A DNA stretch of 64,000 bases from JBAVVD01 sp049697115 (GCA_049697115.1 JBAVVD010000021.1:1-64000), one strand, 5' to 3'. Shown: positions 53,453 through 62,539, counted from the first letter of the stretch. The notes: generated by a model from the sequence alone, not told the origin. Numbers and translations are program-made.

Positions 53453-55369
53453 ATGAAAGAACGGCTGATGGAATTCATCAGGGATATTTTTAAAACGACG
53501 ACATTTAAAAGGCGGGCGTTTTTTCTGGTTGCGGATATCCTGCTCATCGCCTTTTCCATGTATGCTTCTTTCTGGATCAGGTTTGATGGAAAGATTCCGT
53601 ATGAATTCTCGCGCTACCTAAGGGAATACATCATTCTGTCCCTGGCAGTAAAACTAGGCTTCCTGATTTATTCCGGAATGTATGGCATTTCGTGGCGGTT
53701 CTTCAGCCTCGGTGATCTGCTAAAGCTATTCAGGGCCGTCACGCTGTCCTCTGTTTCACTGGGACTTCTCCTGTTTTTTCTCAAGACCTACGCGCCCTTC
53801 ATAGTGTTCCCTCGCTCGATAATCCTGCTGGATTATATTTTTACGATGGGGTTCATCGGAACCCTCAGGATTTCGAAGAGGGCACTTCGGGAATTTTGGA
53901 TAAGGACGGAAAAGCAGGCTAAGGGAAAATCGAGAGTCCTGATCATCGGAGCCGGTTCGGCCGGTGAGCAGATCGGGCGAGAGATGCTGAACAATAAAAA
54001 GTCCAGGTATTACCCCGTTGGATACATCGATGACGACCCGGCCAAAAGAGGCATCAGCATCCACGGCATTAAGGTTCTGGGGACAAGGGAGGATATTCCG
54101 CGGGTGTTGGAGACGAACAGAGTCGAAGAGGTCCTTGTCGCCATACCCTCGGTGAGTTCGAGGGAAATCAGGAAAATCGTCGAAATCATCAGGAAATCGA
54201 ACCAGGTGGATAAAATCAAGATCCTGCCCGGCATTGCGGACCTCATGGACGGGAACGTGACCCTTTCCGACATCCAGGAGGTCAAGATCGAGGACCTGCT
54301 CGGGAGGGAGCCCGTGGAGATCGATTTCCGGGCGATCAGAGACTTTTTGTCCGGGAAAAGGGTGCTCATCACCGGGGCGGGTGGGTCCATCGGGTCGGAG
54401 CTCTCGAAGACGGTCCGCCAGTTCGAGCCGAAGTCTCTGGTGTTGCTCGACATCGACGAGACAGAGCTTTTCCTTCTTCTGCACCGGCTGAGATCAGAGT
54501 CTTTTGAGATCGTTCCCGTGATCGGCGATATCAATGACGAGGCGAAGATGGGGGCCGTCTTCGAGAAATACCGGCCGGAAATCGTCATCCATTCGGCGGC
54601 CTACAAGCATGTTCCCATGCTCGAATACTCCCCCGAAGATGCGGTCAAGACCAATGTAATGGGGACGAAAATCCTGGCCGGGCTGGCGATGGCGCACGGG
54701 GTGGATAAGTTCGTCTACATCTCCACGGACAAGGTCATCAACCCCACGAGCATCATGGGTTCGACCAAACGAGTCGGCGAGGAGATGCTGCGGATTCTGA
54801 ACAGGAGAAATAGGACGCGATTCATCTGCGTGAGGTTCGGGAATGTCCTGGGAAGTCGGGGAAGTGTCACTGAAATCTTCAAAGAGCAGATTCAGCGGGG
54901 CGGCCCGGTGACCGTCACCCACCCGGAGATGAAGAGGTACTTCATGGTGCCCTCAGAGGCTGTGCTCCTCGTGCTCGAGGCTTCGGCCGTAGGAGAGGGC
55001 GGCGAGGCTTATGTCCTGGACTTGGGCGAGCCGGTGAAGATATTGGACCTGGCGAGGGAAATGATCAAGCTCAGTGGGCATGAGCCGGATGTGGATATCC
55101 CGATTGTTTATTCGGGGCTGAGGCCCGGCGAAAAGCTTTTCGAGGAGCTGCTTGGCGCGGAGGAGGGGTCGGAGCCGACCGAGCATGCAAAAATATTCAA
55201 GGTGAGAGATTCAAGGATGAGAGACGAGGGCGAGCTATTGGCGAAGATCGATCGCCTGATAGGTTTATGCCAGGGAAACAACAGCCGTGAGGAATTCATC
55301 AGATGCCTCAAGGAAATCGTGCCGACTTATAGTCCTGGGGACATAAATATCCCAAAAGACCACTGGTAG
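53453..55369 (+). CDS. wbpM: Membrane UDP-GlcNAc 4,6-dehydratase (WbpM)
   Basis: A 638-residue protein of the WbpM/CapD/PglF type that forms UDP-4-keto-6-deoxy-GlcNAc. It has four N-terminal membrane helices (to about 125), a first Rossmann domain (VLIIGAGSAGEQIG at ~158-171) and the catalytic second one (RVLITGAGGSIGSELS at ~300). Then HSAAYKHVPMLEYSPEDAV, STDKVINPTSIMGSTKR (M-x-x-x-K-like active site), SRGSVTEIF and GLRPGEKLFEELL. The usual length of this family is 600-660. GGGGG eight bases before the ATG at 53453 favours this start over an ATG at 53438. Confidence 0.9.
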   Translation: MKERLMEFIRDIFKTTTFKRRAFFLVADILLIAFSMYASFWIRFDGKIPYEFSRYLREYIILSLAVKLGFLIYSGMYGISWRFFSLGDLLKLFRAVTLSSVSLGLLLFFLKTYAPFIVFPRSIILLDYIFTMGFIGTLRISKRALREFWIRTEKQAKGKSRVLIIGAGSAGEQIGREMLNNKKSRYYPVGYIDDDPAKRGISIHGIKVLGTREDIPRVLETNRVEEVLVAIPSVSSREIRKIVEIIRKSNQVDKIKILPGIADLMDGNVTLSDIQEVKIEDLLGREPVEIDFRAIRDFLSGKRVLITGAGGSIGSELSKTVRQFEPKSLVLLDIDETELFLLLHRLRSESFEIVPVIGDINDEAKMGAVFEKYRPEIVIHSAAYKHVPMLEYSPEDAVKTNVMGTKILAGLAMAHGVDKFVYISTDKVINPTSIMGSTKRVGEEMLRILNRRNRTRFICVRFGNVLGSRGSVTEIFKEQIQRGGPVTVTHPEMKRYFMVPSEAVLLVLEASAVGEGGEAYVLDLGEPVKILDLAREMIKLSGHEPDVDIPIVYSGLRPGEKLFEELLGAEEGSEPTEHAKIFKVRDSRMRDEGELLAKIDRLIGLCQGNNSREEFIRCLKEIVPTYSPGDINIPKDHW

Positions 55370-55450
55370 AAAGAGCGAAATAATCCCCAAGCTGAGATTT
55401 TGTGAGAGGGACTTGTCGAGGTCTGTCAACGATTTGGAATCAAACGGGGA

Positions 55451-57577
55451 ATGATTCTTACCTACGATGATGAAATGGTAAAGAATAAAAATATTAGACC
55501 AATTTTCTTATTGCTTGCTGCAATTCATGCAATGAGTCTTTACTTTTTCTATGTGAGATATGTCCCGCTTGTAAAACCTTTTCAGATTGCGCTAGTTCCT
55601 ATTATTTTTATTGTCCTTATCTTAACTACAATTAATGTCCGATGGGGAACATTATTTTTTATCTTTTCTTTCCCTCTAATAAATAATCTTCCTTATTTTT
55701 TCGGCCTCTATGAACCCCTGCCCCTTGCTCCAACAGCACTCGTTTTATTTTTATTCTATTTTTTAGGGTGGCTATTCCATAATACAGTGCACAAATCAGA
55801 ACTTTCTCTCAAATACCCAATTTTAAAGCCTATTATTTTATTTTCCATCATTATTTTTTCGTCTGCAATTATTACCTTTTTCCGCTACGCAAATTTTTAT
55901 CCTTTTCTGAGTGATTATGTCTATGAACTTATGACCAATGCATTCGGTGTAACAGCAGGCGGAGCCATAATGAGCATAGTCTTTAATTCTTTAAATTATC
56001 TAGCTGGCTTAGCCTTCTTCTTTATGCTTTTAAATACAGTAAAATCAAAAGAATTCGTAAAAAAAATTATAATTGTTCTCTGCTCAAGTACTTTTCTATC
56101 TTTAATTTTTGGTTTGTTCCAGCATTTTAAAGACATGAAATTAGGAAATAATCCTATAAGCATAATCCAGGCATTGATAAATGCCACCTTTAAGGATGCT
56201 CTTTCTTTTGGTGCCTATATCGCTATTGTCGTTCCAGTAATTTTGGGTGGGTGTTTTGTCTTTAAAGGGATACTTCGAATATTTTCTTACCTAGTCGTAA
56301 TTTTATCTTTATACATGATATTTTTTACGGGTTCTAAAAGCGGTTTATTAGGTCTTTTCATTTCTTTATTAATCTTTCTAATTTTATCCTTAATAAATAT
56401 TTTTAATTTGCTAAAATCAAAATCTCTTTCTTGGAAAAAGATAAACTTATCTTCCCTTGTTATAGTTTTTTTGATTGTATCTTTAATCTTCAGCTTTACA
56501 ATTTTTAAGGAATCTATAACCGAAACAATAACAAAATCAATAACTTTTTCAAGATTTAAAGGCATAATTCAACGGCGAAACTTGGATGCAATGTTTAGAG
56601 GAAGGGCTGATGCTCTTTGGAAAATGGCAGTATCTATGATTCGAGATTATCCGTTAACGGGAGTAGGAATGGGTGGCTATATCATCGAGTCATCCAATTA
56701 TTCTGAAATCTATAAAACTCCTATCGGTACTCCAGAATCTGCTGAAAACTATATTCTCCAGGTTGGCTCAGAATTGGGGCTTATAGGAATCTTCTTTGTT
56801 CTCTGGATTTTCTGGGAAATTGTCAAGCGGATGAGGCGGAGCTATTCAATAATTTCAACCAATGACAGTAATAAATTTGTTCTTATCGGAGCTATTGCAG
56901 GAGTCATATCATTCCTTGTAATTATTCAAACTCATACTTTTATCGGAAGTTATGAGATTAAATACACTTTCTGGCTCTTGGTGGGATTGATTTTCTGTAT
57001 GGGGAGAATCGCAGAAGCGAAAGACAAAAATCATTGCGATAATGGACTAGCGCAAAAGCCTCGCTGGAGCATAGGTCTGAAAATCTCAAGTATAGTTTTC
57101 ATCGTTCTTTTCAGTGGTGTGCACCTTTGGAATTCCACTCATTCCCTTTCTCTTAAAAGCAGAACTGAGCGCTTTGGCCTGAAGCAAAATTTTGGCCTCG
57201 ATCAATTAGAGAAAACCAACGACGGCAGAGAATTCCGCTGGACAAGAAGCTACGGAGGCATGACAATCACGATCGAGAAACCGGTAATTCAGATACCATT
57301 ATTAGCCTCACATCCAGATATAAACCGGAAGCCGGTCAAAGTCAAAATCTACCTGGTCAAGGACTTTTTTAAACAAAAGAAATTGCTGGACGAAATAGTA
57401 TTGCACGAGAGCGTCTGGAAAACCTATGAATATTTTATTCCAGGGGAAGTCAATCAAGAGGTCATTTTGCTGGTAAAAGTCAGCCGGACATGGAATCCTC
57501 TTAAGACAATCGGGACTCCTGACCCGAGAAATCTGGGAGTGGCCATAGGAAAAATTCAATTTAAAGACACTATATAA
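55451..57577 (+). CDS. O-antigen ligase/polymerase with C-terminal beta-rich domain
   Basis: A 708-residue protein. The first ~530 residues are a polytopic Wzy_C/WaaL-like membrane part with about 12 helices. A loop at ~385-440 holds RGRADALWKMAVSMIRDYPL and GVGMGGYI, the hallmark of the ligase family. The last ~140 residues (after HLWNSTHSLSLKSRTERF) are soluble, likely periplasmic and beta-rich. The gene is far more AT-rich than its neighbours, which suggests foreign origin. It could ligate the finished chain to lipid A core or polymerise it; sequence alone cannot decide. GGGGA immediately precedes the ATG at 55451. Confidence 0.7.
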   Translation: MILTYDDEMVKNKNIRPIFLLLAAIHAMSLYFFYVRYVPLVKPFQIALVPIIFIVLILTTINVRWGTLFFIFSFPLINNLPYFFGLYEPLPLAPTALVLFLFYFLGWLFHNTVHKSELSLKYPILKPIILFSIIIFSSAIITFFRYANFYPFLSDYVYELMTNAFGVTAGGAIMSIVFNSLNYLAGLAFFFMLLNTVKSKEFVKKIIIVLCSSTFLSLIFGLFQHFKDMKLGNNPISIIQALINATFKDALSFGAYIAIVVPVILGGCFVFKGILRIFSYLVVILSLYMIFFTGSKSGLLGLFISLLIFLILSLINIFNLLKSKSLSWKKINLSSLVIVFLIVSLIFSFTIFKESITETITKSITFSRFKGIIQRRNLDAMFRGRADALWKMAVSMIRDYPLTGVGMGGYIIESSNYSEIYKTPIGTPESAENYILQVGSELGLIGIFFVLWIFWEIVKRMRRSYSIISTNDSNKFVLIGAIAGVISFLVIIQTHTFIGSYEIKYTFWLLVGLIFCMGRIAEAKDKNHCDNGLAQKPRWSIGLKISSIVFIVLFSGVHLWNSTHSLSLKSRTERFGLKQNFGLDQLEKTNDGREFRWTRSYGGMTITIEKPVIQIPLLASHPDINRKPVKVKIYLVKDFFKQKKLLDEIVLHESVWKTYEYFIPGEVNQEVILLVKVSRTWNPLKTIGTPDPRNLGVAIGKIQFKDTI

Positions 57578-57783
57578 TTTTACTAGCCATCTTAATAAGC
57601 AGAAGTTTCTCCAATTTTTTCATCTTGATGTAAAACTGAGTCCTATCACGGCCCCCACCCTTTCTTTCTCAACCAATTGAATGATCACTGAATTTGATAT
57701 GCTTCCTAGGTATGCGTCTCTTTTTCCGTGATTATCATGGGAAGAGAGTGATAATGGATGTCGCAACAACGTAGAAAATAGGC

Positions 57784-57813
57784 TTTTCCATCCGAATATT
57801 TTTCTGCTATTAT
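57784..57813 (+). promoter_or_regulatory. Possible sigma-70 promoter for the atp cluster
   Basis: TTTTCC at 57784-57789 and TATTAT at 57808-57813 are spaced by 18 bases, about 25 bases before the atpZ start. The -35 match is poor. The remaining intergenic sequence 57578-57783 shows nothing else recognisable. Confidence 0.3.
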
Positions 57814-57835
57814 AGTCCTGCCTTTGAGGGAGACG

Positions 57836-58081
57836 TTGGCGTTAAAAAATGATCTGCGGAAAGTTGCGGTCATAAGCTCTCTGGGGCTCATGCTGCCCGC
57901 TTCTATCGCCGTGGGGCTGTTCTTCGGCTATTTTCTGGACAATCTTTTTGGGACTCATCCGTGGCTCATCATTGTCTTTACACTTTTGGGAATCGGTTCC
58001 GGATTATACAGCCTGATCAGAGGCCTCAGCAAATATATGAACGTCACAGAAGATTCGAAAGGGTCAGACCCATATATTTGA
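57836..58081 (+). CDS. atpZ: AtpZ/AtpI-like ATP synthase accessory protein
   Basis: An ~81-residue two-helix membrane protein. It contains SSLGLMLPASIAVGLFFGYFLDNLFG and LIIVFTLLGIGSGLYSLIRGL, the AtpZ (F0F1-ATPase-associated) pattern. Start is probably TTG at 57836 with GAGG six bases upstream; TTG at 57824 is possible. It heads a four-gene F0 cluster and probably helps c-ring assembly or ion supply. Confidence 0.75.
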   Translation: MALKNDLRKVAVISSLGLMLPASIAVGLFFGYFLDNLFGTHPWLIIVFTLLGIGSGLYSLIRGLSKYMNVTEDSKGSDPYI

Positions 58082-58097
58082 CCAAAGACAAAATGAA

Positions 58098-58478
58098 ATG
58101 GATGAGGAAAAATTTTTAAGACGGATTCCCCTGGAAATCCTCTTGGCCTCTGCCCTGCTGGCTCTGGGGGCCCTGCTTATCTTTGACCTTCCCACAGCTC
58201 TCTTTTTCTTTGCCGGAGGGGCTTTCTCGGCCTTCAGTTTTGCTTGGCTCAAACGCTCTCTTTACAAATTTCTCCTCCCCGAGAAAAAGAAAGCTGTGCG
58301 AACAGGCATTGTTCTTTACGCTCTTCGCTTTGTATTGATTCTTGCTATTTTTTTATTTATAATCTTATTCTTTGCGGAAAGGCTGCTGGCCTTTGCCGCC
58401 GGTTTTTCAATATTGATTGTCGTTTTCCTCGTTGAAACCGTCCGAGCACTCACCCGAATGAAACAATGGAAGAATTAG
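58098..58478 (+). CDS. atpI: ATP synthase subunit I (AtpI-like)
   Basis: A 126-residue protein with four hydrophobic segments and a basic loop in the middle (AWLKRSLYKFLLPEKKKAVRTG). The size, topology and place before atpB fit the AtpI family, which assists c-ring assembly. It overlaps atpB by 13 bases. Sequence signal alone is modest. Confidence 0.7.
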   Translation: MDEEKFLRRIPLEILLASALLALGALLIFDLPTALFFFAGGAFSAFSFAWLKRSLYKFLLPEKKKAVRTGIVLYALRFVLILAIFLFIILFFAERLLAFAAGFSILIVVFLVETVRALTRMKQWKN

Positions 58479-59212
58479 AACATAGCCTTTGGATTGTCGA
58501 TCTCTTCAATAAAATTATCGGGAAGCCTCTCGCATCGCTGTTGGGTATATTGGGAATCCAGATCAAAAATCCCGAGCACTTCATCCCCGACTACATCGTC
58601 ATGAGCCTTCTCGTCGCGGTTTTTCTCATGCTTTTTTTGGGCCTGTCCTCCCGAAAGCTCTCGCTCGTCCCCTCCCGCCTTCAAAATGTGCTTGAACTCA
58701 TCGTGGAGTTTTTTCAAAACTTACTCGTTGATATCATCGGGGAAGAAGGAAAGAAGTACCTGCCGGTGATTGCCACCATTGGGCTTTTTATCTTATTCTC
58801 GAATATCCTCGGTCTCGTTCCCGGCCTGATGTCTCCTACAAGCAAACTCAATGTGACGGTCGGCTGCGCCCTCTCTGTTTTTATCTACTACCACTGGCAG
58901 GGGATAAAATCGCAGGGTTTGCTCAAGTACCTCAAACATTTCACGGGACCCATTCCTCTTCTGGCCCCGCTCATGCTCCCCATAGAGCTCATCAGCCACT
59001 TCTCCCGACCCGTTTCTCTTTCCATCCGGCTCTTCAGCAACATCTTCGCCGAGGAAGTTCTGATCGTCGTCATTGCCTCGATCATTCCCTTTCTGCTTCC
59101 GCTTCCCTTTATGGCTGTGTCCATTTTTACAGGAATCCTCCAAGCCTTTGTGTTTGTCCTGCTTGCCTGCATTTATATTGCAGGAGCTGTCGCCCATGAG
59201 GAAGAACATTAA
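58466..59212 (+). CDS. atpB: ATP synthase F0 subunit a
   Basis: A 248-residue membrane protein that forms the ion half-channels next to the c-ring. The essential Arg is R188 in SRPVSLSIRLFSNIFAEE. NILGLVPGLMSPTSKLNVT and LPIELISHFSRP are also family-typical. The F1 genes and atpF are not adjacent, so F0 a and c are encoded apart from the rest. Confidence 0.9.
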   Translation: MEELEHSLWIVDLFNKIIGKPLASLLGILGIQIKNPEHFIPDYIVMSLLVAVFLMLFLGLSSRKLSLVPSRLQNVLELIVEFFQNLLVDIIGEEGKKYLPVIATIGLFILFSNILGLVPGLMSPTSKLNVTVGCALSVFIYYHWQGIKSQGLLKYLKHFTGPIPLLAPLMLPIELISHFSRPVSLSIRLFSNIFAEEVLIVVIASIIPFLLPLPFMAVSIFTGILQAFVFVLLACIYIAGAVAHEEEH

Positions 59213-59228
59213 AAAAAGGAGAATTATT

Positions 59229-59573
59229 ATGAACAAAAGTCTCAAAGTTTTCGGTCTTCTTTTATTTTTCCTGGTTCTTGGGTTCGGAACTCTCTTTGCA
59301 CAGGAAGGAACTCTAAGCGAATCAAAGGCTTCGCTGTATAAGCTCTCCATCATTGTGGGAGGCGCGATCATCACCCTTACAGCGGCTGCCGGTGCATTCT
59401 GCCAAGCCAAAGCCATCAGCAGCGCCTGTGACGGCATCTCCCGCAATCCGGGCTCTGCGCCCCACATTCGCTTCCTGCTCCTTCTGGGATTGATTTTAAT
59501 AGAAACGCTGGTTATTTACGCCCTCCTCGTTACATTCATCATCCTCATGGTCCGATGGGGTAAATACGCCTGA
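59229..59573 (+). CDS. atpE: ATP synthase F0 subunit c, Na+-type signature
   Basis: A 114-residue protein. It starts with an extra hydrophobic segment (6-24) that ends in FAQ and looks like a signal sequence, followed by the two c-ring helices (about 40-65 and 82-108). The ion-binding carboxylate is E92 in ILIETLVIYALL, and the polar loop is SRNPGSA. Q59 in helix 1 lies 33 residues before E92, exactly as Gln32 and Glu65 in the Na+-binding c subunit of Ilyobacter; T93 and Y97 stand in for Ser66 and Tyr70. AAAAAGGAGA upstream fixes the ATG at 59229; the frame is open from 59073. Confidence 0.9.
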   Translation: MNKSLKVFGLLLFFLVLGFGTLFAQEGTLSESKASLYKLSIIVGGAIITLTAAAGAFCQAKAISSACDGISRNPGSAPHIRFLLLLGLILIETLVIYALLVTFIILMVRWGKYA

Positions 59574-59621
59574 TAACCGTGAGAATTCGCCCTGTTCCCA
59601 ATTTTCGGATTTTGAGGGATA

Positions 59622-60515
59622 ATGGAAGGGAACATCCAAAGGACGATGAAGTTGCCTTTCTTTGAAATCCTCGGGATGACTTTCAAACGGTTTAACGAGG
59701 ACAAATGTTTTAACTTTTCGATCATCATCTCCTATTTCGCGCTTCTCTGTTCTGTTCCCCTGATCGCCCTTTTTGCCTTTGTCACCACGAAAATTTTCGG
59801 GAGTTCCGAGCTGGCCATCCGCAGCTTGAACATCTTCACTGAAGATTTTTTTGCCAAACTCGACCCCTCTTTCTTTGATAAATTGCACTATGTTTCCAAG
59901 AACATCGGCAATCTGGGGTGGTTTGGCCTGATCGGATCTCTAATCGCAGGGAGCTTCCTGTTCTCCAACCTGATCTTCTCCATCAATTTTATCTTCAAGG
60001 CCAACTACCAGAAGTCTTTTTTCTACAATCGGCTCATGGAATACATCATCATGTTCACCATCGCCCTCCTCATGGTTTTTTCCCTTTCCATCACAGCTGT
60101 CTGGACGGCTCTCCACAGGGCCATCAAAGCGAGTTCATTTGTGGCCACTCACATTAATCCCAGGACGGTATCTCTGGCCAACAACTTTCTGATCCAGTAT
60201 TTGATCCCCTTTGCCCTGGGATTTCTGGTGCTGTTTTCCCTGTATAAATTCATTCCCGAAGTCAAAGTTCACACCAAGGCTGCAGTCATAGCGGCAGTTG
60301 TGGCTTCCGTCCTCTGGGAAATCTTTAAGAGAATCTTCGTCATTTATGTCGCCCATTTCTCGGCCATCGGAGTTGTCCTCTCCAAGCTTCTTCAGGGGAC
60401 TCTGACTTCGATCATCTTTTTCCTTTTATGGATTTCTTTTTCTCTGGCCATCCTGCTCTGGGGAGCGGAACTGGCCGCTGTTTTGAATGAGCGCATCCAT
60501 GCCAAAAAAGTCTAA
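59622..60515 (+). CDS. YihY/BrkB-family membrane protein
   Basis: A 297-residue inner-membrane protein with about six helices of the YihY/BrkB family (formerly called ribonuclease BN). Typical are the long first helix pair, LPFALGFLVLFSLYKFIPEVKV and VASVLWEIFKRIF, and the last helix LLWISFSLAILLWGAELAAVLNE. Function of the family is not settled; a transport role has been proposed. GAGGG precedes the ATG. Confidence 0.8.
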   Translation: MEGNIQRTMKLPFFEILGMTFKRFNEDKCFNFSIIISYFALLCSVPLIALFAFVTTKIFGSSELAIRSLNIFTEDFFAKLDPSFFDKLHYVSKNIGNLGWFGLIGSLIAGSFLFSNLIFSINFIFKANYQKSFFYNRLMEYIIMFTIALLMVFSLSITAVWTALHRAIKASSFVATHINPRTVSLANNFLIQYLIPFALGFLVLFSLYKFIPEVKVHTKAAVIAAVVASVLWEIFKRIFVIYVAHFSAIGVVLSKLLQGTLTSIIFFLLWISFSLAILLWGAELAAVLNERIHAKKV

Positions 60516-61575
60516 ACTCCATCCGCTCTCATTTTCTGTCAAAGAGCTGGCCCGTCTTCTCGAATGTCCGTATGATGGAGATGGGGAGACCAGAATCACC
60601 GGTGTGGCAGGTCTGGAGAACGCCCAACAGGGAGACTTGGTCTTCCTCACCCACGCCCGATTCCGATCCCTTCTGGAAAATACCAAAGCTTCAGCGGCGA
60701 TTATCCCGTCCGAGGACAAATTCAAACGAATCCCTGTGCTCAAATCCGCAAATCCCTATTTGAGTTTCATCAAGGCTGTGGAGTTTTTCTACACACCCTA
60801 TCGACCGGAGCCGGGCATCCATCCCACGGCCGTCATTTCGCCTTCCGCCAAAATCGGAAATGCTGTTTCTATCGGAGCTTTCTGTTCGGTGGGAGATGAC
60901 GTGGAAATTGGCGCCCGAACAGTGCTATTTCCTCTTGTGACCCTCTATCCGAGAGTAAAGATCGGCGAAGACACAGTCCTCCATTCTCTTGTCTCCATCC
61001 GCGAAGATACCCGAATCGAGAACCGTGTTCTTATCCACAACGGCGCGGTGGTCGGATCGGACGGATTCGGATTTCAACGCGGTCCGGACGGCCGCCTGAT
61101 CAAGATTCCCCAGAAAGGAACCGTCATTATCGAGGATGACGTGGAGGTGGGAGCCAATACGGCCATTGACAGAGCTGCACTGGGGGAAACGATTATCCGC
61201 AGGGGAACAAAAATCGACAATCTTGTTCAAGTCGCCCACAACGTGAACATCGGCGAGAACTGCATCCTTGCCGGCCAGACGGGAATCGCGGGAAGCACAA
61301 AAATCGGAAAATCCGTCATCATGGGCGGACAAGTCGGCCTCACGGACCACATCACTATCGGAGACAGCGTCATCATCGCCGCTAAAAGCGGAGTGAGCAA
61401 GAGCGTCCCCCCCCATTCTTTTGTCGCCGGGAGCCCGCACGTGGACATCCATACTTTCCGCAAGGTCCGGGCTCTTATGCCACAGCTCTATGACCTTGCC
61501 AAGGATTTAAAGAGGATGAAAGCAAAGGTCGAGGAGCTGGAGAGAATCCTCAAAGACAAGAATCCCCAAGCCTGA
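60499..61575 (+). CDS. lpxD: UDP-3-O-acylglucosamine N-acyltransferase (LpxD)
   Basis: Third step of lipid A synthesis: transfers a 3-hydroxyacyl chain from ACP to the 2-amino group of UDP-3-O-acyl-GlcN. The ~358-residue protein has an N-terminal uridine-binding domain (FSVKELARLLECPYDG, VAGLENAQQGDLVFL), then a left-handed beta-helix of hexapeptide repeats. The catalytic His is in VAHNVNIGENCILAGQTGIAGS, and a C-terminal helix follows (ALMPQLYDLAKDLKRM). It shows that the cell makes lipid A. ATG at 60499 or 60487; either overlaps the preceding gene. Confidence 0.9.
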   Translation: MPKKSKLHPLSFSVKELARLLECPYDGDGETRITGVAGLENAQQGDLVFLTHARFRSLLENTKASAAIIPSEDKFKRIPVLKSANPYLSFIKAVEFFYTPYRPEPGIHPTAVISPSAKIGNAVSIGAFCSVGDDVEIGARTVLFPLVTLYPRVKIGEDTVLHSLVSIREDTRIENRVLIHNGAVVGSDGFGFQRGPDGRLIKIPQKGTVIIEDDVEVGANTAIDRAALGETIIRRGTKIDNLVQVAHNVNIGENCILAGQTGIAGSTKIGKSVIMGGQVGLTDHITIGDSVIIAAKSGVSKSVPPHSFVAGSPHVDIHTFRKVRALMPQLYDLAKDLKRMKAKVEELERILKDKNPQA

Positions 61576-61583
61576 CCGGAGCT

Positions 61584-61614
61584 GAATAGAATCTCTATGG
61601 AAGAGATTCTATTC
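61584..61614. terminator. Perfect 13-bp stem-loop between convergent genes
   Basis: GAATAGAATCTCT at 61584-61596 pairs perfectly with 61602-61614 over a 5-base loop. It lies in the 46 bases between the lpxD stop and the trxB stop, so it can end both transcripts. There is no strong T-run on either side. Confidence 0.65.
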
Positions 61615-61621
61615 CTATCAG

Positions 61622-62539
61622 TTACCCGGCTAGGTATTCATCCACAGCCAAAGCCGCGCGCACCCCAGTCCCCACTGCCGTAGCCATCTGATTGGGGCAT
61701 GCGTTGGTCACATCCCCGGCAGCAAAAATGCCGGGTTGGGATGTGGCCATCTTGGAATCCACCCGAATTTCCCCCTGCTCGTTCAAGGCCGCCAACCCTT
61801 TGACAATTGCGCTCGAAGGGTCCATTCCGATGGAGATAAACAGACCTTCCGTTTTAAGGCTCTGGGTCTTGTTCTGCCTGATATTCCTGATGACTATGGC
61901 TTCTAACCTGTCCTCTCCCACAAGTGAATCCACAACAGAATCCCAGACTACTTCAATTTTTGGATGGGCAAGGACTCTCTCCTGGAGGATTTTTTCTCCC
62001 CGGAACTGATCCCGGCGGTGAATGAGAATGGCTTTCCTGGCAAATTTGGTTAAAAACAAGGCTTCTATAAGGGCTGAATCACCTCCGCCGACCACCGCCA
62101 CATCCTTCTCACGGAAAAAAGCACCATCACAAGTGGCGCAATAAGAAACTCCCCGACCAGTCAGCTGGCCCTCTTTGGGAAGGCCCAATCGGCGGTAGGA
62201 AGAGCCTGTGGCGATGATGAGGGACCGTGTCGTATATTCTCCCTTGTTTCCCGCAATGACCCAGAGATCCCCTTTCCGGCGGATTCCTTTGGCCTCGTCC
62301 GTCTCTATTTTTGCTCCGAATTTCAGGGCCTGCTTGTGGAAATTTTCCATGAGAACAGATGGAACCGCTCCATCCGGGAAGCCGGGGTAGTTTTCGACCA
62401 AATCCGTGAGAAGAATCTGCCCGCCAGGGATGGCCTTCTCCAACACCAGAGTATTCAATTTAGCCCGGCCTGTATAAATCGCCGCCGCCAGTCCAGCCGG
62501 TCCGGCTCCAATAATAATGACATCATACTGTTCCGTCAT
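61622..62539 (-). CDS. trxB: Thioredoxin reductase
   Basis: A 305-residue flavoprotein that reduces thioredoxin with NADPH. FAD motif GAGPAGLAAAIYTGRA (11-26), the redox pair CATC (134-137) in GVSYCATCDGAFF, NADPH motif VVGGGDSALIEALFL, and GIFAAGDVTN near the end. Length is normal. It forms a minus-strand group with thioredoxin and glycogen synthase. Confidence 0.95.
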   Translation of the reverse strand: MTEQYDVIIIGAGPAGLAAAIYTGRAKLNTLVLEKAIPGGQILLTDLVENYPGFPDGAVPSVLMENFHKQALKFGAKIETDEAKGIRRKGDLWVIAGNKGEYTTRSLIIATGSSYRRLGLPKEGQLTGRGVSYCATCDGAFFREKDVAVVGGGDSALIEALFLTKFARKAILIHRRDQFRGEKILQERVLAHPKIEVVWDSVVDSLVGEDRLEAIVIRNIRQNKTQSLKTEGLFISIGMDPSSAIVKGLAALNEQGEIRVDSKMATSQPGIFAAGDVTNACPNQMATAVGTGVRAALAVDEYLAG

